In this document: positions 1 to 8,942 of the stretch, piece after piece | How the letters are laid out: the number at the start of each line of letters is the position of its first letter | How positions within the stretch are numbered: position 1 is the stretch's first letter | NCBI GenBank assembly: GCA_028290305.1 | Contig: JAQGKC010000071.1 | Location: forward strand, 1-28,188 | Source of the DNA: Bradyrhizobium sp. | GTDB lineage: Bacteria; Pseudomonadota; Alphaproteobacteria; Rhizobiales; Xanthobacteraceae | DNA length: 28,188 nt | Direction: 5' to 3' | Made by a program: the position numbers and the translations under genes | Notes under the pieces: generated by a model | Told to the model about the DNA's origin: nothing | Database searches by the model: none | The model's input: the letters and a program-made list of their open reading frames with translations, nothing else

Positions 1-102
1 CACGAACTGGACGCCGCTGCGCTCAAGCCGCCGCGTGATGACCACGGTCTCACTGTAGCGAGGATGGAACCGGTAAGTGATCCGGCCTTCAACCGGCTGT
101 TC
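1..102 (-). pseudogene. DUF5372-like fragment, running off the left edge
   Basis: Reading the minus strand gives an open frame containing EGRITYRFHPRYSETVV followed by an Arg-rich stretch, which continues past base 1. The pattern of a short 'R-I-T-Y-R-F-H-P' start followed by V-V-I-T-R-R resembles small DUF5372-type proteins that accompany recombinase or transposase genes in rhizobia. No start codon was found in frame: a stop lies upstream at about 165 and no ATG, GTG or TTG follows it. The fragment therefore looks 5'-truncated at the junction with the recombinase relic, which it overlaps in another frame. Family assignment is from memory of the motif. Confidence 0.4.
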
Positions 103-670
103 GCGGGCAGTATGTCGTGTGTCCGAGCAAGAGTTGGACGGCCCTGAGATTGCCGGTACGCCGATAGATCAGTGTCGCCTTTGTACGTCGCAGCGAATGC
201 GTCCCAAACAGTCTCGGGTCCAGTCCGACGCTGCCGATCCATTCGGAGACAAGGCGGGCATATTGGCGGGTCGTCATACTGCGGTTAGGACCGCGATGGC
301 CGGTGAACAAGAACTCGCCAGGCCGTTTGCCGGTGGCCTTTAGATAATCATCGATGGCTTGGCGGGTCTGCTCGCTCAATTCAAATCTGACGGGCCGCCC
401 TGTCTTCTTTTGTCGAACCGTTGCGCGATCCGCCGTGTATCCGCCCGCAGCGACATCCTCGACCCGGATGGCGACGACATCACAGCCGCGAAGCTTGCTG
501 TCGATCGCCAGATTGAACATGGCGAGGTCGCGCGTACGGCCTTCGATCTGGAGTTTCGTCCGGATCGACCAGACGTGTTTGGGTCGCAGCGGTGGCTTTG
601 CCCCGGTCAGCTTCCCCTTGTTGCACGGCGCTCGCTCGGGCGCGGGGGTCGCATTCACTTGATCCTGCAT
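89..670 (-). pseudogene. Tyrosine recombinase/integrase, 3'-truncated
   Basis: The protein resembles the short (about 200-residue) tyrosine recombinases common in Proteobacteria. Visible catalytic-domain motifs are SKLRGCD (first Arg of the R-H-R-Y set), THSLRRTK (H-x-x-R) and LLLGHT (second His). In the family the last motif is followed by a segment with the nucleophilic Tyr. Here the frame leaves the family after LLLGHT, reads eight unrelated residues and stops, so the nucleophile is missing and the enzyme should be inactive. The ATG at 670 is preferred over 676 because a GAGGAG lies eight bases upstream of it. It marks an old mobile-element boundary at about base 110. Confidence 0.75.
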
Positions 671-940
671 GGCCATACTCCTCGACTCGGTTAAAGAGGA
701 CGAGAAGCTGCGCTACCGGATTAGGCATTGGAATCGAGTCGGTTTTCGGACCAAAGCGGACTTCGCGTTCAGCGCCGGACCGCTTCGACCTACTTTTTCG
801 CCCATGGCCCAAAGCTGGCGTGAATGCGTTGTCATCTTTCGCAGCGACCAAGCCTGCTCCACCCGTGGATAACGACTCGGAAAACAGCCCGCACGCGATG
901 ATTTTAGGTGAGAAGGTTTGATCTCTGGGCCCAAGCGCAT

Positions 941-1900
941 TTATCGGGCTCGTTTTGAAAGGCTCCTGAAATCTTTGGGTAAGATACCATACATGGCCTT
1001 GAAGCTTCGCCCGAAGTGGGTCGTGTCGGAAAAACCCCACCCGTATGCGATCTCGCTCAACGACCGCTGGTCCTGCGTTCGATCTTCTAAAGCCCTGCGG
1101 CAGCGTTCAAGTCGCATCGCCTGAACGAGACGCATAATCGAAGTGTTTTCTTGAACTAGTAGGGTATTGGCATATCGAACACTGATACCTGCGGCAGTGG
1201 CCACGGTCTTCGCATCGAGAGTCGGGTCGCTAAGTCGCGATCTGATCGCCGCGCGCAGGCTCAACATTGCAAGAGACTGCGAGGATGAAACGCGCGGTCT
1301 TAATCCTACCATCGCCTTTGCGAGGGACACGGCGACCAGATCAAGTGCCTGATCTTTGACAACTTCTTCGGCTAGGCGGCTCATCTTGCCAACGTGGGCC
1401 GGCAACATGGCCAAAAAAGACGACGTCAGGCTGTGTTCGGCCTCGGACGGCTTCATACTGCGCACGACCAACTCTCGGGTTTTTCCGACGCGGGTCTCCA
1501 CGGCGGCCCTCGGAAATTTCAGAACAAGCAATTTCGAACCTAACGAGAAATTGGCAACGTATGGCGAGAGCGGGTCGAGAAGAGTTATGTCGCCCGCTTC
1601 CAACGTAACCTGGCGGCCGTCCTGTTCGATCGTGACCGCGCCGTCAACTTGCCGACAGACGAAAAGTTCATCGCCCTGAGACCGCGCAATGTGGCGACTC
1701 GTACGGGAGACATCCATCGGGGAGTTTTTGAAGAGGACAAGTCCAACTTCGGCTAGGAGCCCGGTTTCGATTTCGGCTTCGAAAGACTGCCTGCACTCAG
1801 GCCTGGAATCGTGGCCAACGATATTTTCGCAGGCGACGCTGTGCCAATAATCAAACCTATCTCGTGGGTGAACATCCGCCGTCGAGAAGAGCTTTTTCAT
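941..1900 (-). CDS. AraC-family transcriptional regulator
   Basis: A 319-residue DNA-binding regulator. The N-terminal two thirds, starting FSTADVHPRDRFDYWH, match the AraC-type ligand-binding fold; a cupin-like stretch with EAGDITLLDPLSPY follows. The last 100 residues hold two helix-turn-helix units, ending SLSEIAYGWGFSDTTHFGRSFK, a typical AraC signature. The start at 1900 is preferred because AGGTGA lies eight bases upstream and the sequence begins as in relatives. In-frame starts at 1966 (ATG) and 1972 (GTG) would add 22 to 24 residues with no family resemblance. It is divergent from the LuxR-like gene and adhesin, with about 100 bases between, so it may control them. The inducer is unknown. 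Confidence 0.85.
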   Translation of the reverse strand: MKKLFSTADVHPRDRFDYWHSVACENIVGHDSRPECRQSFEAEIETGLLAEVGLVLFKNSPMDVSRTSRHIARSQGDELFVCRQVDGAVTIEQDGRQVTLEAGDITLLDPLSPYVANFSLGSKLLVLKFPRAAVETRVGKTRELVVRSMKPSEAEHSLTSSFLAMLPAHVGKMSRLAEEVVKDQALDLVAVSLAKAMVGLRPRVSSSQSLAMLSLRAAIRSRLSDPTLDAKTVATAAGISVRYANTLLVQENTSIMRLVQAMRLERCRRALEDRTQDQRSLSEIAYGWGFSDTTHFGRSFKAMYGILPKDFRSLSKRAR

Positions 1901-2000
1901 AAATTGTTCACCTGCCAAGCGCGCCTGTGCGGCCGATGACAACTGCCCGTAGAGGCGAGTAGCCATGGTCACCCATAGGTTACGTTAGATTCGCAGGGAA

Positions 2001-3014
2001 ATGAAAAGCAATTCCATGAAGTGTCACTGTGGGAGAGTTGTGCTGCACATCTCTTGCGGCGCATGGTTAAAAATAGAAATGGCGATGCATTTGGTTCAAA
2101 TGCTCTTCAGCAAACGATTCGCGGCAGCGGACGTTCTTGAGGCTGTGAAAATGGCGCTGAAGAAAATCGACATGGATCTCCTATCCATGAACCTGTTTGC
2201 CGCACGCGACCAGAGATTCTCGGGTATTCTACCGGCGAGCAATACGTCCACCGGACTGCTCCGTCTGTACATTGCGGACAATTGTGTCGAATATGATCCG
2301 TCGCAACCACACGGCGCGCGCGTGGTTCATCAGTTCGAGTACCTGGAGGGTCCTTGCGATCTCGAGTGCGGGCCTCGCGTTTCGAAAGTCGTCCAGCACG
2401 CGGTTAGCTTCAGTCTCGGGAATGGGTTTGCCGTCCCAATTCGCAATCCTTTCGGAGGTGTCGGGTTTGTCTGGATGGGCGGATATGATTTCCAGCTTCC
2501 GGGCCGCCAGAATTTGCTGCAGCTTATGGCGCGGTACGTGTTCGCTCTCGTCCAGACGCTGAAGGGCGCGATCAGACACAACTTCACGCTTAGTGGCCGC
2601 GGACGCGAGATTCTCAAGACATGCCCCGAATTTCTAAAAGTTTCGTCGGCCTCAGGGGTTTCATTAGTAAACTCTTCGACAGCGATGACTCTCAGGTACG
2701 GTGTGCGTGGTTTCGATACGGAGCTCGCCAATCAGAATGTTGCGCTCGCCTGGAAGGTGCCGAACGAGCTCTATTTCACGCAGCTTTTCACCGACGAGAT
2801 TGAACATCTTTTTGCATGCGTTGTTCTCGGGCTGACCATCCGTCGTCGTTCGGAACGAAACGCGCATGCCCAGCGGGTCCTTCATTCGATGCCGGTCGCT
2901 ACAGCCCCTTGGGTTGAAGCTGCACTTGGCTCGATCGAGCAATTGGGCGCCAAGGAGGGGAAAGCCATCATGCTTGCAGGCTGGCAATTACCAAAAGGGA
3001 CGATCCGAGACTGA
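2001..3014 (+). CDS. LuxR-like regulator with autoinducer-binding-type domain
   Basis: A 337-residue protein with no close relative recognised. Residues about 28-190 follow the plan of LuxR autoinducer-binding domains: AADVLEAVKMALKKIDMD near the start and a conserved-looking core SLGNGFAVPIRNPFGGVGFV. From about residue 197, LSGRGREILK resembles the opening of a LuxR helix-turn-helix (usually LSxREREVL), and STAMTLRYGVRGFDTELANQ resembles its later part. The first helix has lost a conserved Glu (Gly instead), and about 80 extra residues follow. No luxI-type synthase is nearby, so it would be a solo. Its stop is 35 bases before the adhesin start, so the two may share a transcript. An internal ATG at 2079 is an alternative start. 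Confidence 0.55.
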   Translation: MKSNSMKCHCGRVVLHISCGAWLKIEMAMHLVQMLFSKRFAAADVLEAVKMALKKIDMDLLSMNLFAARDQRFSGILPASNTSTGLLRLYIADNCVEYDPSQPHGARVVHQFEYLEGPCDLECGPRVSKVVQHAVSFSLGNGFAVPIRNPFGGVGFVWMGGYDFQLPGRQNLLQLMARYVFALVQTLKGAIRHNFTLSGRGREILKTCPEFLKVSSASGVSLVNSSTAMTLRYGVRGFDTELANQNVALAWKVPNELYFTQLFTDEIEHLFACVVLGLTIRRRSERNAHAQRVLHSMPVATAPWVEAALGSIEQLGAKEGKAIMLAGWQLPKGTIRD

Positions 3015-3049
3015 ATAGAGACGATAAGCAGCGACTAAGGGGGCATATC

Positions 3050-6000
3050 ATGACGTCCGGGCAGACAATACATCGCGGTACAGCTCTTCGGCAAAGCAGC
3101 TTTGCACACAACTGGGTGTCGCATGACGATGGCAGCCGTTCAATTCGCCGTCGTCTGATGGCGGTGTTGCGCATGGCCCACCGCACGCTTGGTATAAGCA
3201 GAAAACGTCTCGGACTCGGAACCCTGAGCATTGGCGCTGGGATGGGCTCCGTCGGCGGCGGCATAACCGCGATTTTTCTTTTCGCTGGCAGAGCGGACGG
3301 CTTGTCGAACTTAGAGCGTGGACACACCTTGCCTGGCGCGCCGACCTGTCCGCGTTGCGGCAGACCACTCGCGGTCTTTGCAACGATCCAGGCGGCGGCG
3401 CGCAGGATCGCGCGGGGATGGCTCCGACAAACGGCTGTGGCCGGAGGTTTTGGACTTTCGATTGCTGGCGCGTTTGCAATCGATGCAATGACATCGCCCG
3501 TGTTCGCAGGCACATGCGTCCAGATGGACGCGATAGGCACTAGCTCGGCCTTTGGATCTGGAGCCAGCACAGCGGCGACGTGCGGCCCATTCTCGATCGC
3601 GATCGGTGCCGGCAGTGGCGCTCAGGCCACGAATTACGGCGTCGCTATCGGCGACGCGGCATCCTCGAACGGCATGAATTCTGTGGCGATCGGTCGCCAA
3701 ACCGTAGCCTCCGGCGCCCAAAGCTCCGCCCTTGGTCAGGGTGCGCAGGCAACCCAGACAAACACAACCGCGGTCGGAAACAGCTCCATCGCCTCGGCGA
3801 GCGGGGCGTCCGCTTTCGGTGTCAATGCGTCGGCGCAGGGCATCAGCAGTTCTGCATTCGGCACCAATGCCAACGCATCAGGCCAGCAATCTATCGCGAT
3901 AGGCAATAACTCCTCATCGGGCGGGCTTCTTTCTATCGCAGTCGGCGATTCCACGTCTGCCGCCGGGGTTCGAGCGTCAGCGGTCGGCATAGCCGCCGTT
4001 GCCAGCGGGGACTATTCCCTTGCGTTGGGCTACACAGCAAAGACCACTGGCATCTCCTCGGTAGCCGTCGGAGCCGCCGCCGCCACGGCGAACTATGCCG
4101 CAGCTTTCGGTACCAATGCCGCAGCCTCGGGCGTGCAATCCTTGGCAGCTGGGTACGGGGCTAACGCGAGCGCGCAGAACGCCCTCGCCTTTGGCACCTC
4201 AGCGGCAGGCTCGGCGGCAGATGCCGTCGCCATGGGGACCGGGACTATCGCCAATTCCACCGACGCGGTCGCGATAGGCCACGCGTCGACCGCTACCGGC
4301 GGAAAGGCGGTAGCCGTCGGCTCGGGCAACGTCGCCAACGGCAATGGCGCCGTGGCCATCGGTGATCCGAACACCGCGACCGGCAACGGCGCCGTCGCTC
4401 AGGGCATGGACAACACCGCTACCGGCAACGGCTCGGTCGCCATGGGCAACACGAACATGGTGGGCGGCGGTGGCCAGGCCGTGAGCGTCGCCGGAACGGC
4501 TGCCCAGGGCGCGGTCGGTATCGGCTATCAAAATAACGTCGTGGGCCAGGGCGCAGTGGCGATCGGTGACAGCAACGTCGCCAACGGCACCAGCGCAATC
4601 GCGGTGGGCAGCACCGCGAACGCCTCGGCCGCCAACGCGATCGCGCTCGGCGCTGGCGCAACGGCTACAAATGCAGGCGCTGTCGCGCTCGGCGCCGGCA
4701 GTGTCACGGCCGCGGCGGTGGGCACGGCCAGCACGACGATCAACGGCACCACCTACACCTTCGCCGGCACCAACCCGGCCAGCACGGTGAGCGTCGGTGC
4801 CCCCGGCAGCGAGCGTACCATCACCAATGTGGCGGCGGGCCGCATCAGTGGCAGCAGCACGGACGCGATCAACGGCAGCCAGCTGTTCGCGACGAACAGC
4901 GCGATCGGAACGCTCGGCACGCAGGTCAACAACCTGGGTGCGACGACGGCGAGCACGCTGGGCGGCGGTGCCACTTACAACACGACCACCGGCAACATCA
5001 CCGGATTCAGCCAGCCGATCAACAGCGTGAGCGCCACTGGCGCGGTGAGCGGCCCGACGGTGCAGAACACGGTGGCCAATGCGTTGAGTGCACTCAACAC
5101 CAATGTCAACAATACGGCCAACATCGCCGTCAAATATGATGCGGCCGGCGGCAACACGATCACGCTGGGCGCAACCGGCGGCGCGGGTGCGCCGGCAGGC
5201 GGAGTGAAGATCACCAATCTCACGGCCGGCACGCTGAGCGGCACCAGCACCGATGCGGTCAACGGCTCGCAGCTATATGCGACCAATCAGACCATCAGCA
5301 ACATCCAGAACGGCGGCGGCATCAAGTACTTCCATGCCAACTCGACGCTCGCTGACAGCAACCCGATCGGCACGGACAGTGTGGCAATCGGTCCCAACGC
5401 GGTAGCGAACAACGCCAACGATGTGGCGCTGGGCAGCGGCTCGATCACGGCCGCGGCGGTGGGCACGGCCAGCACGACTATCAACGGCACCACCTACACC
5501 TTCGCCGGCACCAACCCGGCCAGCACGGTGAGCGTCGGTGCCCCCGGTAGCGAGCGCACCATCACCAATGTGGCTGCTGGCCGCGTCAGCGGCAGCAGCA
5601 CAGATGCGATCAACGGCAGTCAGCTGTTCGCGACCAATACAGCGATCGACAGCCTCGCCTCGACCGTTACCAACATCAACAACGGCGGCGGCATCAAGTA
5701 TTTCCACGCCAATTCGGCTCTTGCGGACTCAACCGCGGGCGGCATCGACAGCGTGGCGATCGGCCCGACGGCCAATGCGATCGGGGCAAGCTCGGTGGCC
5801 ATAGGGTTCGGCTCCGTCGCCAGCAACGCCGGCGACGTAGCAATGGGCCAGGGTTCGACAACCACAACGACAACGGCCGTAGCCGGCGCGACGATCGGCG
5901 GCACGAGTTATACGTTTGCAGGCGCGACACCGAGCGGAGCATTCTCGGTCGGCTCAGCGGGCCAGGAGCGGCAGATTCAGAACGTAGCCGCGGGGCAGCT

Positions 6001-7588
6001 GACTGCAAGCAGCACCGACGCGGTGAACGGCAGCCAGCTCTTTGCCACCAACCAGCAGGTCACGGCGAACACGACCTCCATCAACAATCTGGGCAACGCG
6101 ATCACAAATATAGCGGGTAATACCTCGACGGCCTATGTCGGGACCAACGGCGCAGGCATCCGCTATGTGCGCACCAACGAAACGGGGCTACCCCAGAGCG
6201 ACGCCTTCGCCCAGAGCCAGGGGGCGACTGCGGTCGGCTATGGTGCGACAGCGAGCGCGACCGACGCGCTTGCCCTTGGACAAGGTACTCAGGTCGGTAT
6301 CGTCGGCGGTGTCGCACTCGGCGCCGGATCGGTAGTGAATCGTCCGCTCGCCCCTGCGACCGGCACGCTTCCTGCGGGGCCTGCCACGATTGTTTACAAC
6401 ACGAGCGATCAGATCCTGTTAGGTGCAGTTTCCCTCGGCTACTCCGGAGCTTATCGTCAGATCACCAACGTCGCCGACGGCACGCAGGCTCAGGATGCTG
6501 TAACGATCCGCCAGCTTCAGGGCGCAATCGCGTCGGTTGCCGCCACGTCGACGCAATATTTCCATGCCAATTCGACCGGGTTGGATTCGCTCGCGGTCGG
6601 TCAGGAGTCGGTCGCCATCGGTCCGACGACCGTCGTCAATGGTAACAACGGGATCGGCATGGGTAACGGTGCCGTTGTCGATGCGACGGCGCCAGGCGGC
6701 ACGGCCATTGGCCAGAATGCACACGTCGTGGCAGCCGACGGCATTTCCATGGGAACCAACTCGCAGTCGGGGGGCGTTCAGTCCGTTGCAATCGGCGCGG
6801 GCGCCGTGGCCAATAATTCCGGCAGCGTTGCGCTTGGCGCGGGCTCCGTGACGCAGGCCGCCGTGGGCACGTCATCCACAACCATCAACGGCACAACCTA
6901 TACGTTCGCGGGCACCGCCCCGGTCAGCACCGTCAGTGTCGGCGATGTCGGCTCGGAGAGGACGGTCACCAACGTCGCAGCCGGTCGACTGTCGGCCAGC
7001 AGCACCGACGCAGTGAACGGCTCCCAACTCTACGCCACCAACACTGCGATCGGAAGTCTGCAGTCTGGCCTCGGAACGTTGGATCAAAATGCGGTCAAGT
7101 ACGACACCAATCCTGATGGCAGCAAAAAGAACAGCGTCACGCTGCAGGGCGGCGATCCCAATGCCCCAGTGGTGATTTCCAATGTCGCGGCGGGCGTCGC
7201 GGATACTGATGCAGTCAATGTCAAACAACTGAATAACGGGATAGCCTCATCGAAGACCTACACCGATCAAGTGGCGGCTACGACTCTGAGCCAGGCAAAC
7301 AACTATACCGACCAGAAGTTCGGGCAGCTTAACCAGGATATCGACAATGTCCGTCAGGAAGGACGACAAGCGGCTGCGATCGGCCTTGCCGCCGCGTCTC
7401 TGCGCTATGACGATCGGCCCGGCAAGCTGAGCGCCGCAGTTGGTGGCGGCGCGTGGCGCGGCCAAGGTGCACTCGCCTTCGGCGCCGGTTACACCAGCGA
7501 GAACGGTCGCCTTCGTAGCAATCTTTCGGCCGCGGCGGCGGGGGGTAATTGGGGCGTCGGCGGGGGGCTGAGCGTCACCCTGAATTAG
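3050..7588 (+). CDS. YadA-family trimeric autotransporter adhesin
   Basis: A 1512-residue surface adhesin of the type V secretion class, expected to trimerise, insert its C-terminus in the outer membrane and display head and stalk outside. A long leader of about 160 residues precedes the head. Residues about 170-560 are left-handed head repeats of the form xAVAIGxxxxAxG. Neck or connector motifs like VAAGRxSGSSTDAINGSQLFATN recur near residues 587, 718, 835, 973 and 1303, with shorter variants near 1134 and 1377. A coiled-coil stretch from about 1400 (YTDQKFGQLNQDIDNVRQEG) leads into the anchor, which has RQAAAIGLAAASLRYDDRPG and beta strands to the end. The last residue is Asn rather than the usual aromatic residue. 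AGGGGG lies eight bases before the ATG. Confidence 0.93.
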   Translation: MTSGQTIHRGTALRQSSFAHNWVSHDDGSRSIRRRLMAVLRMAHRTLGISRKRLGLGTLSIGAGMGSVGGGITAIFLFAGRADGLSNLERGHTLPGAPTCPRCGRPLAVFATIQAAARRIARGWLRQTAVAGGFGLSIAGAFAIDAMTSPVFAGTCVQMDAIGTSSAFGSGASTAATCGPFSIAIGAGSGAQATNYGVAIGDAASSNGMNSVAIGRQTVASGAQSSALGQGAQATQTNTTAVGNSSIASASGASAFGVNASAQGISSSAFGTNANASGQQSIAIGNNSSSGGLLSIAVGDSTSAAGVRASAVGIAAVASGDYSLALGYTAKTTGISSVAVGAAAATANYAAAFGTNAAASGVQSLAAGYGANASAQNALAFGTSAAGSAADAVAMGTGTIANSTDAVAIGHASTATGGKAVAVGSGNVANGNGAVAIGDPNTATGNGAVAQGMDNTATGNGSVAMGNTNMVGGGGQAVSVAGTAAQGAVGIGYQNNVVGQGAVAIGDSNVANGTSAIAVGSTANASAANAIALGAGATATNAGAVALGAGSVTAAAVGTASTTINGTTYTFAGTNPASTVSVGAPGSERTITNVAAGRISGSSTDAINGSQLFATNSAIGTLGTQVNNLGATTASTLGGGATYNTTTGNITGFSQPINSVSATGAVSGPTVQNTVANALSALNTNVNNTANIAVKYDAAGGNTITLGATGGAGAPAGGVKITNLTAGTLSGTSTDAVNGSQLYATNQTISNIQNGGGIKYFHANSTLADSNPIGTDSVAIGPNAVANNANDVALGSGSITAAAVGTASTTINGTTYTFAGTNPASTVSVGAPGSERTITNVAAGRVSGSSTDAINGSQLFATNTAIDSLASTVTNINNGGGIKYFHANSALADSTAGGIDSVAIGPTANAIGASSVAIGFGSVASNAGDVAMGQGSTTTTTTAVAGATIGGTSYTFAGATPSGAFSVGSAGQERQIQNVAAGQLTASSTDAVNGSQLFATNQQVTANTTSINNLGNAITNIAGNTSTAYVGTNGAGIRYVRTNETGLPQSDAFAQSQGATAVGYGATASATDALALGQGTQVGIVGGVALGAGSVVNRPLAPATGTLPAGPATIVYNTSDQILLGAVSLGYSGAYRQITNVADGTQAQDAVTIRQLQGAIASVAATSTQYFHANSTGLDSLAVGQESVAIGPTTVVNGNNGIGMGNGAVVDATAPGGTAIGQNAHVVAADGISMGTNSQSGGVQSVAIGAGAVANNSGSVALGAGSVTQAAVGTSSTTINGTTYTFAGTAPVSTVSVGDVGSERTVTNVAAGRLSASSTDAVNGSQLYATNTAIGSLQSGLGTLDQNAVKYDTNPDGSKKNSVTLQGGDPNAPVVISNVAAGVADTDAVNVKQLNNGIASSKTYTDQVAATTLSQANNYTDQKFGQLNQDIDNVRQEGRQAAAIGLAAASLRYDDRPGKLSAAVGGGAWRGQGALAFGAGYTSENGRLRSNLSAAAAGGNWGVGGGLSVTLN
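4704..4893 (+). repeat. Intragenic direct repeat, copy 1
   Basis: About 190 bases coding for a connector plus neck (TTINGTTYTFAG, then a neck motif ending NGSQLFATN). It is nearly identical to the copy 741 bases downstream. The high identity at DNA level, including synonymous positions, points to recent duplication or gene conversion. Confidence 0.85.
5445..5634 (+). repeat. Intragenic direct repeat, copy 2
   Basis: Second copy of the 190-base connector and neck unit, exactly 741 bases (247 codons) after the first, so recombination between them would keep frame. A third, clearly diverged version encoding the same motif order lies at about 6850-7040. Confidence 0.85.
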
Positions 7589-7593
7589 CCATC

Positions 7594-8166
7594 ATGAAAA
7601 ACAAGTTCTGCTTCTTTCTCTCCGTGCTGTCCTTTACGATTTTATTCGAAGGGGGAGCCGCCGGACAGGACATGGCTGCATCGGTCTATTCGATCAAGCC
7701 CTCGGATGTCGAGGTACCAGAGGGCCTTCAGCTCGGCCAGTATCGAAGGATCATCCAGCCGTTCAAAAACTGGACGCTGGTCTGCGACGAGGACTTGAAG
7801 AAGAAAAAGCGTATCTGCAACATCTCTCAGATTATCGTCGACAGGGCCGCTATCATGATCTTCAGTTGGTCGCTCGCGGCGACGGAAGCAGGCAAGCCTG
7901 TGATGATCCTTCGCGTTCCACCTTCCGTCGGAAAAGACAAGGCGCTCATCATTCAGTTTCCCGACAGAGAAGCTCCTATTTCCGTGAGAACAACCGCCTG
8001 CAGTTCACTAGTATGCATCGCGATGCTGCCAATTGAACGGTTGATGCGTGAGCAGATCGGAAAGCAGAACACGCTGCAGATCTCATACACGACCGGCGGA
8101 CAAGAAACAGTAGTTGTCCATGCGCCATTGATGGGCCTGCCAACGGCCCTTTCGACGATAAAATAG
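7594..8166 (+). CDS. Invasion-associated locus B (IalB) family protein
   Basis: A 190-residue exported protein. Residues 1-24 are a signal peptide (basic start, then FFLSVLSFTILF). The core has FKNWTLVCDED, a second Cys at about 75 (RICNISQ) and a later Cys pair in TTACSSLVCIAM, the layout of IalB proteins, named from a Bartonella erythrocyte-invasion locus and widespread in Rhizobiales. The biochemical role of the family is not settled. The ATG at 7594, six bases after the adhesin stop, is preferred because it begins the signal peptide; an upstream in-frame start at 7549 lies inside the adhesin. The tight spacing and weak ribosome site suggest translational coupling with the adhesin. Confidence 0.85.
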   Translation: MKNKFCFFLSVLSFTILFEGGAAGQDMAASVYSIKPSDVEVPEGLQLGQYRRIIQPFKNWTLVCDEDLKKKKRICNISQIIVDRAAIMIFSWSLAATEAGKPVMILRVPPSVGKDKALIIQFPDREAPISVRTTACSSLVCIAMLPIERLMREQIGKQNTLQISYTTGGQETVVVHAPLMGLPTALSTIK

Positions 8167-8181
8167 AAAGGGCTGCGTCCC

Positions 8182-8886
8182 ATGAATCAACGAACCATTC
8201 ACGATCGGACTATGTCCAGCCAATATCCGTCGATGGCATCACAACTGAGTGTTGATGAAGGAAATACAAAACCAGGCAAATCTATATTCCGAACCGGCGT
8301 AACCATATTGGGAGCGGCTGGCATCGCCGGCGTAGGAGCTCTCGGGTTTGCGTTTTGGCAACCGGAAATTGGCAATCCGTTTGCCTCGGCTCCAACAGCA
8401 CAGGCCCAGCAGGTTAAATCGAAGGCAGATCGCGCAAACTCCAAGCAGCCGAGAACGCCATTTTATAATCACGCCCATGAAGCAGGTATTGCAACATGTG
8501 CGGATGTCTTTCCTGCTCTTGGCGAGATGCTGACCTCCGGTTCTGAATATGCCGTTCAGACCGAATGGGACAAAACGACACCTAATGCTCACTCGATTGA
8601 AGCCCTCGCAGGGCTGACCTACAAATCTCCTCACTACACCGGTCAGGCAGTCGGCATTGTGTTCGCCTCGCCAGCAGGAAATTCCTGCGAAGGCAACATG
8701 GTCCGCGTAGCGCCCTTCGCCCAGTCTTGCCAGGATGTCGTTGGGTTAATGCCGAAAGGCAGTACACTAGCTCAATCCCTCAACGGTGCTCCTCTTTACA
8801 ATCTTGGGAATAATGGCGGGCAGGCATTGTTGCTGACAGTCAACAACGCATGCGTGGTTGTTTCTGTGGCTCGCATGGCAGAATGA
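8182..8886 (+). CDS. Membrane-anchored protein of unknown function, linked to the adhesin
   Basis: A 234-residue protein. Residues about 37-59 form a single hydrophobic segment (TILGAAGIAGVGALGFAFW) after a polar N-terminus. A Pro/Ala/Gln-rich linker follows, then a globular part with four Cys residues: one in IATCADVF, one in GNSCEGNMVRVAPF, one in QSCQDVV and one in NACVVVS. These could form two disulfides in the periplasm. The gene begins 15 bases after the IalB stop on the same strand, so it belongs to the adhesin operon. I do not recognise a named family. A role in adhesin folding, or as a companion surface protein, is only a guess from position. AAAGGG lies upstream of the ATG; 8212 is an alternative start. 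Confidence 0.75.
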   Translation: MNQRTIHDRTMSSQYPSMASQLSVDEGNTKPGKSIFRTGVTILGAAGIAGVGALGFAFWQPEIGNPFASAPTAQAQQVKSKADRANSKQPRTPFYNHAHEAGIATCADVFPALGEMLTSGSEYAVQTEWDKTTPNAHSIEALAGLTYKSPHYTGQAVGIVFASPAGNSCEGNMVRVAPFAQSCQDVVGLMPKGSTLAQSLNGAPLYNLGNNGGQALLLTVNNACVVVSVARMAE

Positions 8887-8942
8887 GAAGCTCAAAAGAA
8901 AATTGGCGTCCCCACGCACCTGTTGCCGAACGGGTACCTAGT

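Noticed and set aside
480..1040. 186-codon minus-strand open frame across the recombinase start
   Set aside because: It overlaps two better-supported genes, contains no recognisable motif and is low-complexity in part.
3311..6881. Many open frames antisense or out of frame inside the adhesin gene
   Set aside because: They follow from the repetitive GC-rich coding pattern of the adhesin and have no independent support.
3600..7050. Regular repeats that might suggest a CRISPR array
   Set aside because: The repeats keep one reading frame, vary in sequence and encode adhesin head and neck motifs; there is no constant repeat with unique spacers.
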